Part shown: piece after piece, positions 27,719-36,448 of the stretch | Layout: each line of letters opens with the position of its first letter | Numbering within the stretch: position 1 is the stretch's first letter | NCBI RefSeq assembly: GCF_021568695.1 | Contig: NZ_JAKGTI010000001.1 | Coordinates: 868,001 to 932,000, forward strand | DNA from: Maritalea mediterranea | GTDB lineage: Bacteria; Pseudomonadota; Alphaproteobacteria; Rhizobiales; Devosiaceae | Direction of reading: 5' to 3' | Length of the DNA stretch: 64,000 nt | Notes under the pieces: generated by a model | Told to the model about the DNA's origin: nothing | Databases searched by the model: none | Seen by the model: only the letters and a program-made list of their open reading frames with translations | Translations under genes and position numbers: made by a program

Positions 27719-29200
27719 TTAGCCCAGATTATGCGGATCAGCGACTTTGGGCCAAATGTTTTTTGGCGCTTTTTGATAGTCGGTGGTTTTCGGATCATTC
27801 GGGTAAGGCCGCCCGGCCGAACAATAGATAATCTTTTCCGCAATTGGCGCGAATGAATCATAGAAGTGATTGGTGGATTTGATCAGCAAAATATCTTTTG
27901 CCGCCCAATCGACCCCCCCCACATCAAAAAGGCTTTTGCCAAAGCTTTGGCAGCGCGTTGAGTTGAGGATCACTTCAAACCCGTCAAAGCTGATCGTGGC
28001 AATGTCTCCCATGGGTACATAGCTGTCGCCAAACCGATGCTCGGCATTGATCACCAGCTTTTCAACCCTCACGCGCTTGTCGATGGGGTTGCCGGTATGG
28101 GGCGCGGATTTTGCGCCGAACCGCAAAGGGATTTCCGCCCCTTCGCCTGCGGCAAAGCAAATCTGCACCGCAATCGGGTCCCAGATGGTACCCACGGCCA
28201 CATTGGTGGCGCCAACGCGCATCAGCTCTTCCAGGATCACGGTGGCATCGCCCGCCGTGCCGCCGCCCGGATTGTCCCACATATCGGTCAGCACCACCGG
28301 CTTTTCTGCACCCTTGGCGGTGGAAACAGCGTCAGCAACCGCTTGCACTTCATCCGGTTGTTCCGGCATGCATTTGCCCCGCATGGCAAACACATCCAAG
28401 CCCAACTCGCGTGCAAGCTGGTCGCCTTTTTGCTTTTGATTGTCGGTCACCACCACCATCTTCGTGCCCATTTCCGGCACATCAGAAGCCATAAAGCCAT
28501 GGATGAGCGAAAGCGACAGAATGTTATCGTCACTTTTTTCCAAGGCAAACATCTTGTCCACAAAGCTGCGCATGGGCTCCCTGGAGGTGGGGAACACATC
28601 GATCATTTTACAGTCAAATACGCTCACTTCGGGCTTAACCTCGCCCGAGAGCGTGGCATCCAGAATGCGGTAGAGATCTTCCGCCCGATCAACAAAGTCG
28701 ATGTGCGGAAATTCCTTGAACGCCATAAAAAAATCGAGCTGATCGACACGCTTTTGCGTCAATTGACTGTGAGGGTCGAAGGTGGCGCAAATCACGCAAT
28801 TTTCGCCCACAAGTTCGCGCACGCGCGCCAGCAAATCGCCTTCCGGATCGTCATAATCCGCCGCAACCATCGCGCCATGCAAGCCAAGCGCCACCGCATC
28901 CAGCGGCAGCGCCTGCTTGACCTGGTCGAGAATTTCATCACGCAGGCTCTCAAAAGCCTGATGGTTGATGATGCCGGCGGGGTCAGCCCATGCGGCAGTG
29001 CCTTCAATAAAGGTCCACTGCCTGTCCTTTGCCCATTTGCGGCCAATTGGGATGACGGCTGAACAAAGGGTCGGGGTCTCTGGGTGGGTGCCAGGACGGG
29101 CGTAAAGTGATGCCTCAAAACCCCGCCGGTCAATCGCGATCGGAGAAAACGTGTTGGATTCGGTGGCCAAAGCTGCCGAAAAGACGCGCAAATTTGCCAT
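27719..29200 (-). CDS. M81 family metallopeptidase homologue (MlrC type), copy 1
   Basis: This 493-residue protein resembles MlrC (microcystinase C). It starts LRVFSAALATESNTFSP and has ALGLHGAMVAADYDDPEGDLL near 108. The likely metal ligands lie in CATFDPHSQLTQ (Asp and His) and KEFPHIDFVDRAED (His). The C-terminal half contains DMWDNPGGGTAGDATVILEEL near 305. Characterised MlrC cleaves a linear peptide at an unusual beta-amino-acid linkage; most homologues are in amino-acid or amidohydrolase operons with unknown substrates. It lies between an NTF2-like gene (5-base gap) and the D-threonine-aldolase-like gene. A second, clearly divergent M81 gene is at 33925. Confidence 0.9.
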   Translation of the reverse strand: MANLRVFSAALATESNTFSPIAIDRRGFEASLYARPGTHPETPTLCSAVIPIGRKWAKDRQWTFIEGTAAWADPAGIINHQAFESLRDEILDQVKQALPLDAVALGLHGAMVAADYDDPEGDLLARVRELVGENCVICATFDPHSQLTQKRVDQLDFFMAFKEFPHIDFVDRAEDLYRILDATLSGEVKPEVSVFDCKMIDVFPTSREPMRSFVDKMFALEKSDDNILSLSLIHGFMASDVPEMGTKMVVVTDNQKQKGDQLARELGLDVFAMRGKCMPEQPDEVQAVADAVSTAKGAEKPVVLTDMWDNPGGGTAGDATVILEELMRVGATNVAVGTIWDPIAVQICFAAGEGAEIPLRFGAKSAPHTGNPIDKRVRVEKLVINAEHRFGDSYVPMGDIATISFDGFEVILNSTRCQSFGKSLFDVGGVDWAAKDILLIKSTNHFYDSFAPIAEKIIYCSAGRPYPNDPKTTDYQKAPKNIWPKVADPHNLG

Positions 29201-29205
29201 AGTGA

Positions 29206-29712
29206 CTATGCTCTTTCGCCACCCATTGGATTGGGCAAATAGCCGGTGAAGCCGGTGATTTTCCAGCGTCCATCAACATTTGCGCAGTAATAAACAGTTT
29301 GCCACAACATGCGGTCGCTCGTGCCATCTGTGCGCGGGATTCGACCATCAAATTTCTTGTGTACGATGGCCTTGTCACCGTTAATTTCAATGTCGCGCAG
29401 CACGGTGGCGTTGAAAATCGCGTCCATCGGGTCGCCTTCAAAGGCACCTGCCTGCGATTCTTTTTGAAAATTCTTGGCCTGATCCAGCCATTCGTCAGCA
29501 TAATCCTTTAGCGTCGGAAAAGCCAAGCGCCAATGATCTGGATTGGCTGTATTGTGTCCATGAACGCCCATAAACCCTTGTTCTACAAAGTCATTTTCGA
29601 CCATAGACCAATCGGCGGCGATAAAGGCTTTGATGTCACGATCCACCAACATTTCCCAAATTTGATGGCGCGCGCTGTCTGATTTTTCGAACGGATTTTG
29701 TTTTGATGTCAC
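29206..29712 (-). CDS. NTF2-like protein of unknown function
   Basis: This 168-residue protein shows an N-terminal helical part (HQIWEMLVDRDIKAFIAADWSMVENDFVEQGFMG-type pattern) and a C-terminal strand pattern ending GRWKITGFTGYLPNPMGG. This is typical of SnoaL/NTF2-like folds. No function is assigned and no catalytic residues are evident. It is the first gene of the minus-strand operon and is divergent from ridA. The start has no strong Shine-Dalgarno. It may bind or act on the same small metabolite as its operon partners. Confidence 0.6.
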   Translation of the reverse strand: MTSKQNPFEKSDSARHQIWEMLVDRDIKAFIAADWSMVENDFVEQGFMGVHGHNTANPDHWRLAFPTLKDYADEWLDQAKNFQKESQAGAFEGDPMDAIFNATVLRDIEINGDKAIVHKKFDGRIPRTDGTSDRMLWQTVYYCANVDGRWKITGFTGYLPNPMGGERA

Positions 29713-29836
29713 GATATTCTACTCGGCAAAAAATTTTCATTTTTGTTAAAATTCCTATAGAAAAACTGGATGATTTCTGCTCATATGTCAATCGATAAGA
29801 AAATAATTTACATTCTGAATAGTTTGGAGACGATCA
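29713..29836. promoter_or_regulatory. Divergent promoter region NTF2-like/ridA with RpiR-like half-sites
   Basis: These 124 AT-rich bases must drive both arms. GAAAATAATTTAC at 29799-29811 resembles the sites before the sugar ABC operon. AAATTTTCA and GTTAAAATT at about 29732-29753 form a looser repeat. The linked RpiR regulator is a plausible binder, but this is inference. Confidence 0.35.
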
Positions 29837-30226
29837 ATGACGTTGAAGCGTTATGGAGCGGAAAAATCTGGCGCGGGTGGTCAAAACCTGCCTTTTGCAC
29901 GCGCGGTAGAAGCTGATGGCTGGCTGCATGTGTCTGGCCAGGTGGCCATGAAAGATGGCGAAATCGTCAATGGCAATATTGTGGAGCAATCCCACGTGGC
30001 CATCCAGAACCTGATCGCAATTTTGGACGAAGCCGGTTATGGCCTGGAACACATTGTGCGCATTGGCGTATGGCTTGATGATCCGCGCGACTTCTGGTCC
30101 TTCAATGGCGTCTATAAATCCTACTTTGGCGAGCATCCACCCGCACGCGCCTGTGTACAATCTAGCCTAATGGTCGATTGTAAGGTGGAAGTGGATTGCA
30201 TTGCCTTTGATGCCAGCCGTAAATAG
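29837..30226 (+). CDS. RidA family (YjgF/UK114) enamine/imine deaminase-like protein
   Basis: This 129-residue protein fits the trimeric RidA fold: LPFARAVEADGWLHVSGQVA, then QNLIAILDEAGYGLEHIVRIGVWL, and the conserved Arg in PPARACVQSSL near 106 followed by KVEVDCIAFD. RidA hydrolyses reactive enamines or imines made by PLP-dependent dehydratases to keto acids. The fold-III PLP enzyme across the divergent promoter is a likely source. It is the first gene of a plus-strand set with the RpiR regulator, SDR and GH20 genes. Confidence 0.9.
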   Translation: MTLKRYGAEKSGAGGQNLPFARAVEADGWLHVSGQVAMKDGEIVNGNIVEQSHVAIQNLIAILDEAGYGLEHIVRIGVWLDDPRDFWSFNGVYKSYFGEHPPARACVQSSLMVDCKVEVDCIAFDASRK

Positions 30227-30254
30227 GGCTTTGGGCAGTTAAAGGAATGGGTTG

Positions 30255-31121
30255 ATGGCGGACATTATCGCAACATTGCAAAAACAACATGATGAGCTGT
30301 CCCGCTCGGAACAGCGCATCGCTGAGATTGTTTTTGAAGATAAAGCGTTTGCGGTAAATGCCTCGATCATTGAATTGGCGGCGCGGGCTGATGTCTCGCC
30401 GCCAACAGTCACTCGGTTTTGCCGGCGGCTGGGTTGCAATTCCTTTTCAGAATTCAAGGTCAGGCTGGCTCAGTCTGCCTTTATCGGGACCCGATATCTG
30501 GAGCCGGAGATCAAAGTTTCCAGTGCTCAAGAGGTGATCGATACGGTGATGGGGCGGGCCCAATCCACCCTCAATGTGTTGCACGAAAATGTCGATCCCG
30601 CTGTGGTGGAAAAAATCGCTGAACGCATCCTGAAAGCAAAGATGATTTATGCTTTCGGTTCGGGCGGCAACTCCTCCCTCTTCGCCCACGAAGTGCAAAA
30701 CCGTTTGTTTCGCTTGGGGCTGCGCGTGGCCGCTTCGGAAGATCATTCGATGCAATTGATGACGGCGTCGACCTTGTCTGAAGAGGATATGGTGATTGGG
30801 CTTTCCATTTCAGGTCGCAACCGCGAATTGGCGCGGGCTCTGGAGGTGGCGGCGGGCTATGGCGCGGCCACGGCCAGTGTGACAAAAGGCGAAAGCCTTG
30901 TGGCGCAAGCCAGCCAATTGAGCCTGGCGGTTGATTTACCCGAGGGCACGGACGTGTTGCGTCCTTCATCTGCCCGTTATGCCTTCCTGGCCGCCATAGA
31001 CATGATTGCTTTTTTGGTGGCCATCAGACGTAAAGACAGCGCGATTGAACCTCTGCGCCGGATCAAGCGGCAATTGGTGACCTATCGCGATGAAGACGAT
31101 ACGCAAGTACTTGGAGATTGA
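30255..31121 (+). CDS. MurR/RpiR family transcriptional regulator
   Basis: This 288-residue regulator has an N-terminal RpiR helix-turn-helix (SIIELAARADVSPPTVTRFCRRLG, about 38-61). A C-terminal SIS domain (about 120-260; MIYAFGSGGNSSLFAHE, VIGLSISGRNRELARALEVA) senses a phosphosugar. In amino-sugar loci such proteins respond to GlcNAc-6-P, MurNAc-6-P or glucosamine-6-P. The ATG at 30255 has AAAGGA 8 bases upstream. It is the likely controller of the whole 20-36 kb catabolic region, by inference; candidate sites are at 20496, 20577 and 29799. Confidence 0.92.
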   Translation: MADIIATLQKQHDELSRSEQRIAEIVFEDKAFAVNASIIELAARADVSPPTVTRFCRRLGCNSFSEFKVRLAQSAFIGTRYLEPEIKVSSAQEVIDTVMGRAQSTLNVLHENVDPAVVEKIAERILKAKMIYAFGSGGNSSLFAHEVQNRLFRLGLRVAASEDHSMQLMTASTLSEEDMVIGLSISGRNRELARALEVAAGYGAATASVTKGESLVAQASQLSLAVDLPEGTDVLRPSSARYAFLAAIDMIAFLVAIRRKDSAIEPLRRIKRQLVTYRDEDDTQVLGD

Positions 31122-31123
31122 TA

Positions 31124-31915
31124 GTGTCAAAGCAAAGCACACAACAAACAGCCATCGTGACCGGCGCTGGTGGCGACATTGGCCGCGCCATCTGCATTGA
31201 ACTGGCCAAAGATGGCTTTGCCGTTTTGGCACTGGATATTGCCAAAGCGCCAAATGACGAGACCATCCGGCTGGTGCACGAAGCAGGTGGCACGGGTGAA
31301 GCGCTGATCTGTGATATTCTGGACGCGAACGACCGCGCCAAAATGGTGGAGGCCGGACGCGAGCTGGGCGCCATTTCCTTGCTGGTGAACAATGTGGGCG
31401 CGATCACGGCCGAGAGCTTGCAGCAGGCCACAGTGGAAAACTTTGAACAAGATTTCAAAATCAACCAGCTCGGCGCATTTGCCTGTTTCAAAGCCATTGA
31501 AAAAGATCTGATCGAAAATAAGGGCGTGTTGACCAACATCGCGTCTGTGAACGGTCTTGGTGTGTTTGGCCATCCCGGCTATAGCGCGGCCAAGGCGAGC
31601 CTTTTGCATTTCACCCGTTTGGTGGCGGTTGAATATGGCAAGTTTGGCATTCGCGCCAATGCGATTGCCCCGGGCACCGTGCGGACCCAGGCATGGGACG
31701 AACGGGCCAAGAAAAATCCTCAAGTGTTTGAGGATGCAAAACGCTGGTATCCCTTGCAGCGTGTTGCAGACCCTGTCGACATCGCAAAAGTGGTGAGCTT
31801 TATTTCGTCTCCAGCTGCGGCTGCAATTTCGGGCGTCTGTCTGCCTGTGGATTGCGGACTGACCGCAGGGCAGGCGGAACTGGCCGGCACCTTTGCACAA
31901 TCAGAAGACTATTAG
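31124..31915 (+). CDS. SDR family NAD(P)-dependent oxidoreductase
   Basis: This 263-residue classical SDR has a cofactor site IVTGAGGDIGRAI near 12, LLVNNVGA near 88, the catalytic Ser in NIASVNGLG, and Tyr/Lys in YSAAKASLLHF near 152. The C-terminus GVCLPVDCGLTAG is standard. I chose GTG at 31124, with GGAG 7 bases upstream, two bases after the RpiR stop; a TTG at 31118 is possible. It probably oxidises a sugar or hydroxy acid in the amino-sugar pathway. The substrate cannot be read. Confidence 0.88.
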   Translation: MSKQSTQQTAIVTGAGGDIGRAICIELAKDGFAVLALDIAKAPNDETIRLVHEAGGTGEALICDILDANDRAKMVEAGRELGAISLLVNNVGAITAESLQQATVENFEQDFKINQLGAFACFKAIEKDLIENKGVLTNIASVNGLGVFGHPGYSAAKASLLHFTRLVAVEYGKFGIRANAIAPGTVRTQAWDERAKKNPQVFEDAKRWYPLQRVADPVDIAKVVSFISSPAAAAISGVCLPVDCGLTAGQAELAGTFAQSEDY

Positions 31916-31934
31916 GGAAATCCTGTCGATTTCC
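31916..31934 (+). promoter_or_regulatory. Small stem-loop between SDR and GH20 genes
   Basis: GGAAATC-CTGTC-GATTTCC forms a 7-bp perfect stem directly after the SDR stop, inside a longer AGGG...CCCT frame. There is no U-tract. It may mark mRNA processing before the hexosaminidase gene. Confidence 0.4.
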
Positions 31935-31961
31935 GTCCCTAAAATTTAAGAGGAACAAATT

Positions 31962-33884
31962 ATGTCAACGCCAAAATTCCGTCTTGAGGCCACATGGGTG
32001 GACCACGGGGAGGAGCCAGCAAAGATGAAGCTGGCGCTGACAAACCTTTCTGGCGCAGACCTGAAAAATTTTCGCTTGTCCTACACAGGTTTGATGCGCG
32101 TGAAAGCAGATGTGAAGGAGGAGAACGCCACTTTCGTGAAACGCTTTGCCAATTTCCATCAGTTTGATCCGCTTGACGGCGTGGTCGTGGCTGATGGTGA
32201 AACCTGGGAATTCACGGTTCAAAATCTGACCAGCAATGCCCAACACCGCATGGATGGACCAAAGTCCGGCTATCTTACCCTTGAAGATGGTACACATGTG
32301 GATGTGGACACTGGCGATTTGCAAATTGAAGGCCGTCCAAGTGAATTTGCCGGCAATCTTGTCCCGGAAGGCAAATTGACTGATCCGATCGCAGTGGTGC
32401 CATGGCCAAACCATGTGGCCGTTGGTGATTTTGATACGCCACCAGTGGTGCTGTGCGCTGCTGAAGGCACAAGCGCTGACGAAAAGCGTGCGATCAACAC
32501 CGTGGCTGCATTGGCCAAACGCCTGAAGCATGAGCTGCCAGACCGTTTGCGTCTGACAAATGTGCCCGGCGGTCGGAAATTGACTTTGGTGAACAACGCC
32601 GCTTTGGCCAGCGAAGCCTATGAGCTTTCGTTCGCGAAAGACGAAGTGGTGTTGACCTATGGTGACAAGGCTGGTTTGAACTATGGTTTGATCACCCTGT
32701 CACACATGATGGACGGGGCAAAAGCTGAACCGACCAAGTTCAAATTCCCAACATCAGGTGAAATCAAAGATGCCCCGCGTTATGAGTGGCGCGGGTCACA
32801 TTTGGACGTGTCTCGCCAATTCTACCCCACGGATGCGGTAGAGCGGTTTATCGACATTTTGGCGTGGAACAAGCTGAACAAATTCCACTGGCACCTGTCT
32901 GACGATGAAGGCTGGCGTGTGGAAATCAAAGGCTATCCAAACCTCACCAAAGATGGGGCCGTAATGGGCGAAGGTCACGCCATGCCCGCACAATTGGGCG
33001 CAGGCCATGAATCGACGGGCGGTTTCTACACCCAAGACGAGATCAAAGAGTTGATCGTGCATGGGCAGGCGCTCAATGTGGAGATTATGCCGGAACTGGA
33101 TATTCCGGGCCACTGTAACGCAGTGCTCGCAGCCTATCCTGAACTGCGTGACCCGGAAGAGCCCGAAGATAATTATCGTTCCATCCAGGGCTATCCAAAC
33201 AATGCCATCAACCCCGGCATTCCCGCCACCTACAAATTCATCGAAACAGTGATGGAAGAAATTTCCGAACTGTTCCCGTCCAAATATATCCATGTGGGCG
33301 GCGATGAAGTGGATGAGAACTCTTGGTTGCAATCGCCAGCGGCCCAGAAGGTGATGAATGAAGAACGCTTGAACGGCACCATGCAGTTGCAGGCGCACTT
33401 CCTCGGCAAAGTACAAAAGACCATCCGCAAAAAAGGCAAGATTGTCGGCGGTTGGGACGAAGTCTCCCACGGCGGTGGCATCGATAAAGAAGGCGGCACC
33501 TTGTTGTTTGCATGGCAAAAGCCAGAGGTTGGCCTTGAGCTGGCCGAGCAGGGCTATGACGTGGTGATGACACCGGGCCAGGCCTATTATCTCGATATGG
33601 CGCAATCCCCCGCATGGCAGGAATCAGGTGCGTTTTGGGCAGGCTATGCCTCACCGGAAAAAACCTACACCTACGAAGCGGCGGGTGAGTTCCCTGACCA
33701 CCTGAAAGGGCGGTTGAAGGGGGTACAAGCCTGTATCTGGTCTGAGCATCTGATCTCGCGACAAGTGTTCAACCATCAGGTGTTCCCGCGTTTGAACGCC
33801 ATTGCGGAAGCCGGATGGACCGAGAAAGATAACAAGGATTGGCCGCGCTTTGCCGCCCAATGCAAATTGTTGCCACGCCTGTAA
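31962..33884 (+). CDS. Beta-N-acetylhexosaminidase (GH20), apparently cytoplasmic
   Basis: This 640-residue enzyme releases terminal GlcNAc/GalNAc from oligosaccharides. It has an N-terminal chitobiase-type beta domain (about 1-130), a GH20b domain (about 140-265) and the GH20 barrel (from about 270: APRYEWRGSHLDVSRQFYP). WHLSDDEGWRVEIKGYP, MPELDIPGHCNA and the catalytic pair D448-E449 in HVGGDEVDENSW follow. No signal peptide or lipobox is present: the protein starts MSTPKFRLEATWVDHG. I infer that it acts on imported chito-oligosaccharides or glycoconjugates, feeding the ROK kinase and NagA. Confidence 0.94.
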   Translation: MSTPKFRLEATWVDHGEEPAKMKLALTNLSGADLKNFRLSYTGLMRVKADVKEENATFVKRFANFHQFDPLDGVVVADGETWEFTVQNLTSNAQHRMDGPKSGYLTLEDGTHVDVDTGDLQIEGRPSEFAGNLVPEGKLTDPIAVVPWPNHVAVGDFDTPPVVLCAAEGTSADEKRAINTVAALAKRLKHELPDRLRLTNVPGGRKLTLVNNAALASEAYELSFAKDEVVLTYGDKAGLNYGLITLSHMMDGAKAEPTKFKFPTSGEIKDAPRYEWRGSHLDVSRQFYPTDAVERFIDILAWNKLNKFHWHLSDDEGWRVEIKGYPNLTKDGAVMGEGHAMPAQLGAGHESTGGFYTQDEIKELIVHGQALNVEIMPELDIPGHCNAVLAAYPELRDPEEPEDNYRSIQGYPNNAINPGIPATYKFIETVMEEISELFPSKYIHVGGDEVDENSWLQSPAAQKVMNEERLNGTMQLQAHFLGKVQKTIRKKGKIVGGWDEVSHGGGIDKEGGTLLFAWQKPEVGLELAEQGYDVVMTPGQAYYLDMAQSPAWQESGAFWAGYASPEKTYTYEAAGEFPDHLKGRLKGVQACIWSEHLISRQVFNHQVFPRLNAIAEAGWTEKDNKDWPRFAAQCKLLPRL

Positions 33885-33924
33885 AACCTGAAACCATCAC
33901 CCTACACAGAAGAGGGACGTCATA

Positions 33925-35358
33925 ATGCGTATTGCCGTTGCCGGATTGCACACAGAGTGCAGCACCTACACCAGCGTGGAACAGACCAAAGAGAATTTCG
34001 ATATCATGTTGGGCGATCAATTGCTCAAACATGATCTGTTCGCTTTTCTGGATCACGAGGGTGTGGACATTGCCCCTCTTTTTTATGCGCGGGCGACCCC
34101 CGGCGGGCCGGTGGCGGCAAAAGCCTATGACGGGTTCAAAACACAAACCTTGGCCGCGCTCGACGCGGCCTTGGACGAAGGCCCTGTCGATGGGGTCTAT
34201 CTCGCCATGCATGGTGCCGTGCATGTGACCGGCATGGACGATGCGGAAGGTGACTTTATCGCCGCAATCCGCGAGCGGGTGGGCGATGAGGTGATCATCT
34301 CCGCCAGCTATGATTTACACGGCAACGTCACCCAGAAAGTGATCGACCAACTCGATATTTTCACCGCGTTCCGCCATGCACCGCATATCGACACTTATGA
34401 GACCTTTGAGCGGGCTTTCCTCTATCTTGTGGACGCGCTGAAAACCGGCAAGCGACCGAAATTGTGCTGGGCCCCGATCCCGGTGCTGTTGCCCGGTGAA
34501 AAGACCAGCACGGTGGATGAACCGGCAAAATCGCTCTATGCCCAATTGTGGGATATCGACAAGCGCAAGGGTGTTCTGGATGCCTCGCTGATGGTCGGCT
34601 ATGTATGGGCGGACGTGACCCGCGGCACCGCAGCGGCTGTGGTGTGCGGTTATGACGAAGCGGCCATGCAACAGGCGGCAGAAGATATCGCACAATCCTA
34701 TTTTGACGCACGCGACAAGTTTGCCTTTGGCGTGCCCGCTGCGCCGTTAGGAGAAACACTGGACGCGGCCTCAAAAATTGACACCGACCCGATTGTGATT
34801 TGTGACAGTGGCGACAATCCCGGCGGCGGTGGCGTTGGTGACCGGGTGGATGTGCTGAAAGAAGCCATCTCTCGCGAGATGAAAGATCTGCTGGTGATCG
34901 GCATCTGTGCGCCAAAAGCGGTGGCGAAATTGTTCGATGCCGGGCTGAACAAAAAGGTGGCACTGCAATTGGGCGCTGAGCTGGACACGCTGAACTCCCC
35001 GATCATTGAGGGTGCGGCAACGGTGTTGCGGCTGGCCGAACTGGCCAATGGTCAGCGGCTGGCGCTGGTAGAAGTCGGCGGCGTGCGCGCGGTGTTGAGC
35101 GAGAAACGCCAAATGTTCCACGACCCAGATGATGTTGCGCCGTTGGGGCTTGATGTGGCGGAAGAAAAGATGATTGCGATCAAATGTGGCTATATCTCTG
35201 CGGAGATGACCAAGTTCGCCAATCCCAATTTGATGGCGCTGACCGATGGGGCGGTGAACCAGGATATTGAGCGCTTGAGTAATCATCATCGACCCAGCCC
35301 CTGTTATCCGTTTCAAAAAGACTTCGCGTTCACTGCAAAAGCGCGCATGGCCAAATAG
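33925..35358 (+). CDS. M81 family metallopeptidase homologue (MlrC type), copy 2
   Basis: This 477-residue protein is a distant paralogue of the one at 27719. It starts MRIAVAGLHTECSTYTS and has LAMHGAVHVTGMDDAEGDFI near 92. Metal-ligand motifs are ISASYDLHGNVTQ (Asp, His) and FRHAPHIDTYETFER (His). DSGDNPGGGGVGDRVDVLKEA lies near 292. The two copies differ enough to suggest different substrates or steps. It is 40 bases after the GH20 gene in the same operon, which ties a peptide or amide hydrolysis to GlcNAc release. A function as peptidase is only known for MlrC itself. Confidence 0.9.
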   Translation: MRIAVAGLHTECSTYTSVEQTKENFDIMLGDQLLKHDLFAFLDHEGVDIAPLFYARATPGGPVAAKAYDGFKTQTLAALDAALDEGPVDGVYLAMHGAVHVTGMDDAEGDFIAAIRERVGDEVIISASYDLHGNVTQKVIDQLDIFTAFRHAPHIDTYETFERAFLYLVDALKTGKRPKLCWAPIPVLLPGEKTSTVDEPAKSLYAQLWDIDKRKGVLDASLMVGYVWADVTRGTAAAVVCGYDEAAMQQAAEDIAQSYFDARDKFAFGVPAAPLGETLDAASKIDTDPIVICDSGDNPGGGGVGDRVDVLKEAISREMKDLLVIGICAPKAVAKLFDAGLNKKVALQLGAELDTLNSPIIEGAATVLRLAELANGQRLALVEVGGVRAVLSEKRQMFHDPDDVAPLGLDVAEEKMIAIKCGYISAEMTKFANPNLMALTDGAVNQDIERLSNHHRPSPCYPFQKDFAFTAKARMAK

Positions 35359-35413
35359 AAACGCCGCTATTTACAGCAGCCAGAATCGCCGGATAAGCTA
35401 GCGCCAACATTCT

Positions 35414-35428
35414 TTGGCGGCGCGCCAA
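35414..35428. promoter_or_regulatory. Small GC-rich inverted repeat before the AEC transporter gene
   Basis: TTGGCG-GCG-CGCCAA is a perfect 6-bp inverted repeat about 90 bases upstream of the AEC start. It could be an operator or a weak hairpin ending the M81 transcript; no U-tract follows. Confidence 0.3.
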
Positions 35429-35515
35429 TGCGTCGCTTTTCCTGGAGTTGGGAAAAGCGGGCAGGGGGCAATTCTTGCATATGAGCGCCGTACCTCATCT
35501 GACGCGGATTGCTTT

Positions 35516-36448
35516 ATGCTGTTTATCTTTAATGTCATCGCCCCTGTTTTCTGCCTTGTGGGGTTGGGCTATTTCGCCACCTGGTTCAAGCTCTTCCCCC
35601 AAGATGGCATCAAGGGCTTGATCGCATTCACCAATAATTTCGCCGCCCCGTTCTTGCTGTTCCGCGCCATGCTGACCATCGATTTTTCGTCGGCGCTGAA
35701 CCCCAACCTAATTCTACCTTTTTACATTGCCGCGCTCACCGGCTTTGTTGTGGGCATCTTTCTGGCGCGCACGCGATTTGGTGCGCGGCCGGGTGAATCT
35801 GTGGCCGTTGGCTTTGCTGCCCTGTTCACCAACACGGTGTTGTTGGGCATTCCCATCATCCAACGCGCCTATGGCGAAGAGGCATTGACCACCACCTATA
35901 TGATCATCGGGTTTCACGCCCCGCTGCTGATGACCGTTGGCATGCTCACCATGGAAATGTCGCGCCGCGACGGTCGACCGATCCGCTTTGCCCTGCGGGA
36001 TGCGGGGAAGCGCATCGCGACCAACCCACTGCTGATCGGTATTGCCTCGGGCGTGATCCTCAATCTGTCAGGCATTTCGCTGCCCCTGTTCTTGGACGAC
36101 ACGACCAAACTGCTGGTGAGTGCTGTGCTACCCACGGCACTTTTCGGCTTGGGTGCGGCGCTCACCCAATATCGTGTGTCAGCGAGCTGGCCACCAGCGC
36201 TCTCCATGGCGCTGATCAAGAACCTGCTTCACCCCGCGTTGGCTTATGTGATGCTGGTGCCGATTTTGGGGGTGCAAATGGAAGTCGCGCGCATTGTGGT
36301 GTTGCTGGCGGCCATGCCGACCGGCATCAACGCCTATATCTTCTCCACTTATTTTAATCGCGGCACTGACGTGGCGGCCACCACCGTTTTGATTGGCACG
36401 CTGATTGGTGTCTTCACCATCTCATTTTGGCTTTGGGTGCTCTCATGA
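35516..36448 (+). CDS. AEC family (auxin efflux carrier-like) transporter
   Basis: This 310-residue inner-membrane protein has about ten hydrophobic segments, with the start FIFNVIAPVFCLVGLGYFATW and FTNNFAAPFLLFRAML near 40, both typical of AEC carriers. LLGIPIIQRAYG and GLGAALTQYRV occur later. Characterised bacterial members transport malate, malonate or other small organic acids. The start at 35516 gives the family N-terminus; a longer reading would add 34 polar residues. It overlaps the next gene by ATGA, suggesting transport of a hydroxy or keto acid handled by that enzyme. Confidence 0.85.
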   Translation: MLFIFNVIAPVFCLVGLGYFATWFKLFPQDGIKGLIAFTNNFAAPFLLFRAMLTIDFSSALNPNLILPFYIAALTGFVVGIFLARTRFGARPGESVAVGFAALFTNTVLLGIPIIQRAYGEEALTTTYMIIGFHAPLLMTVGMLTMEMSRRDGRPIRFALRDAGKRIATNPLLIGIASGVILNLSGISLPLFLDDTTKLLVSAVLPTALFGLGAALTQYRVSASWPPALSMALIKNLLHPALAYVMLVPILGVQMEVARIVVLLAAMPTGINAYIFSTYFNRGTDVAATTVLIGTLIGVFTISFWLWVLS

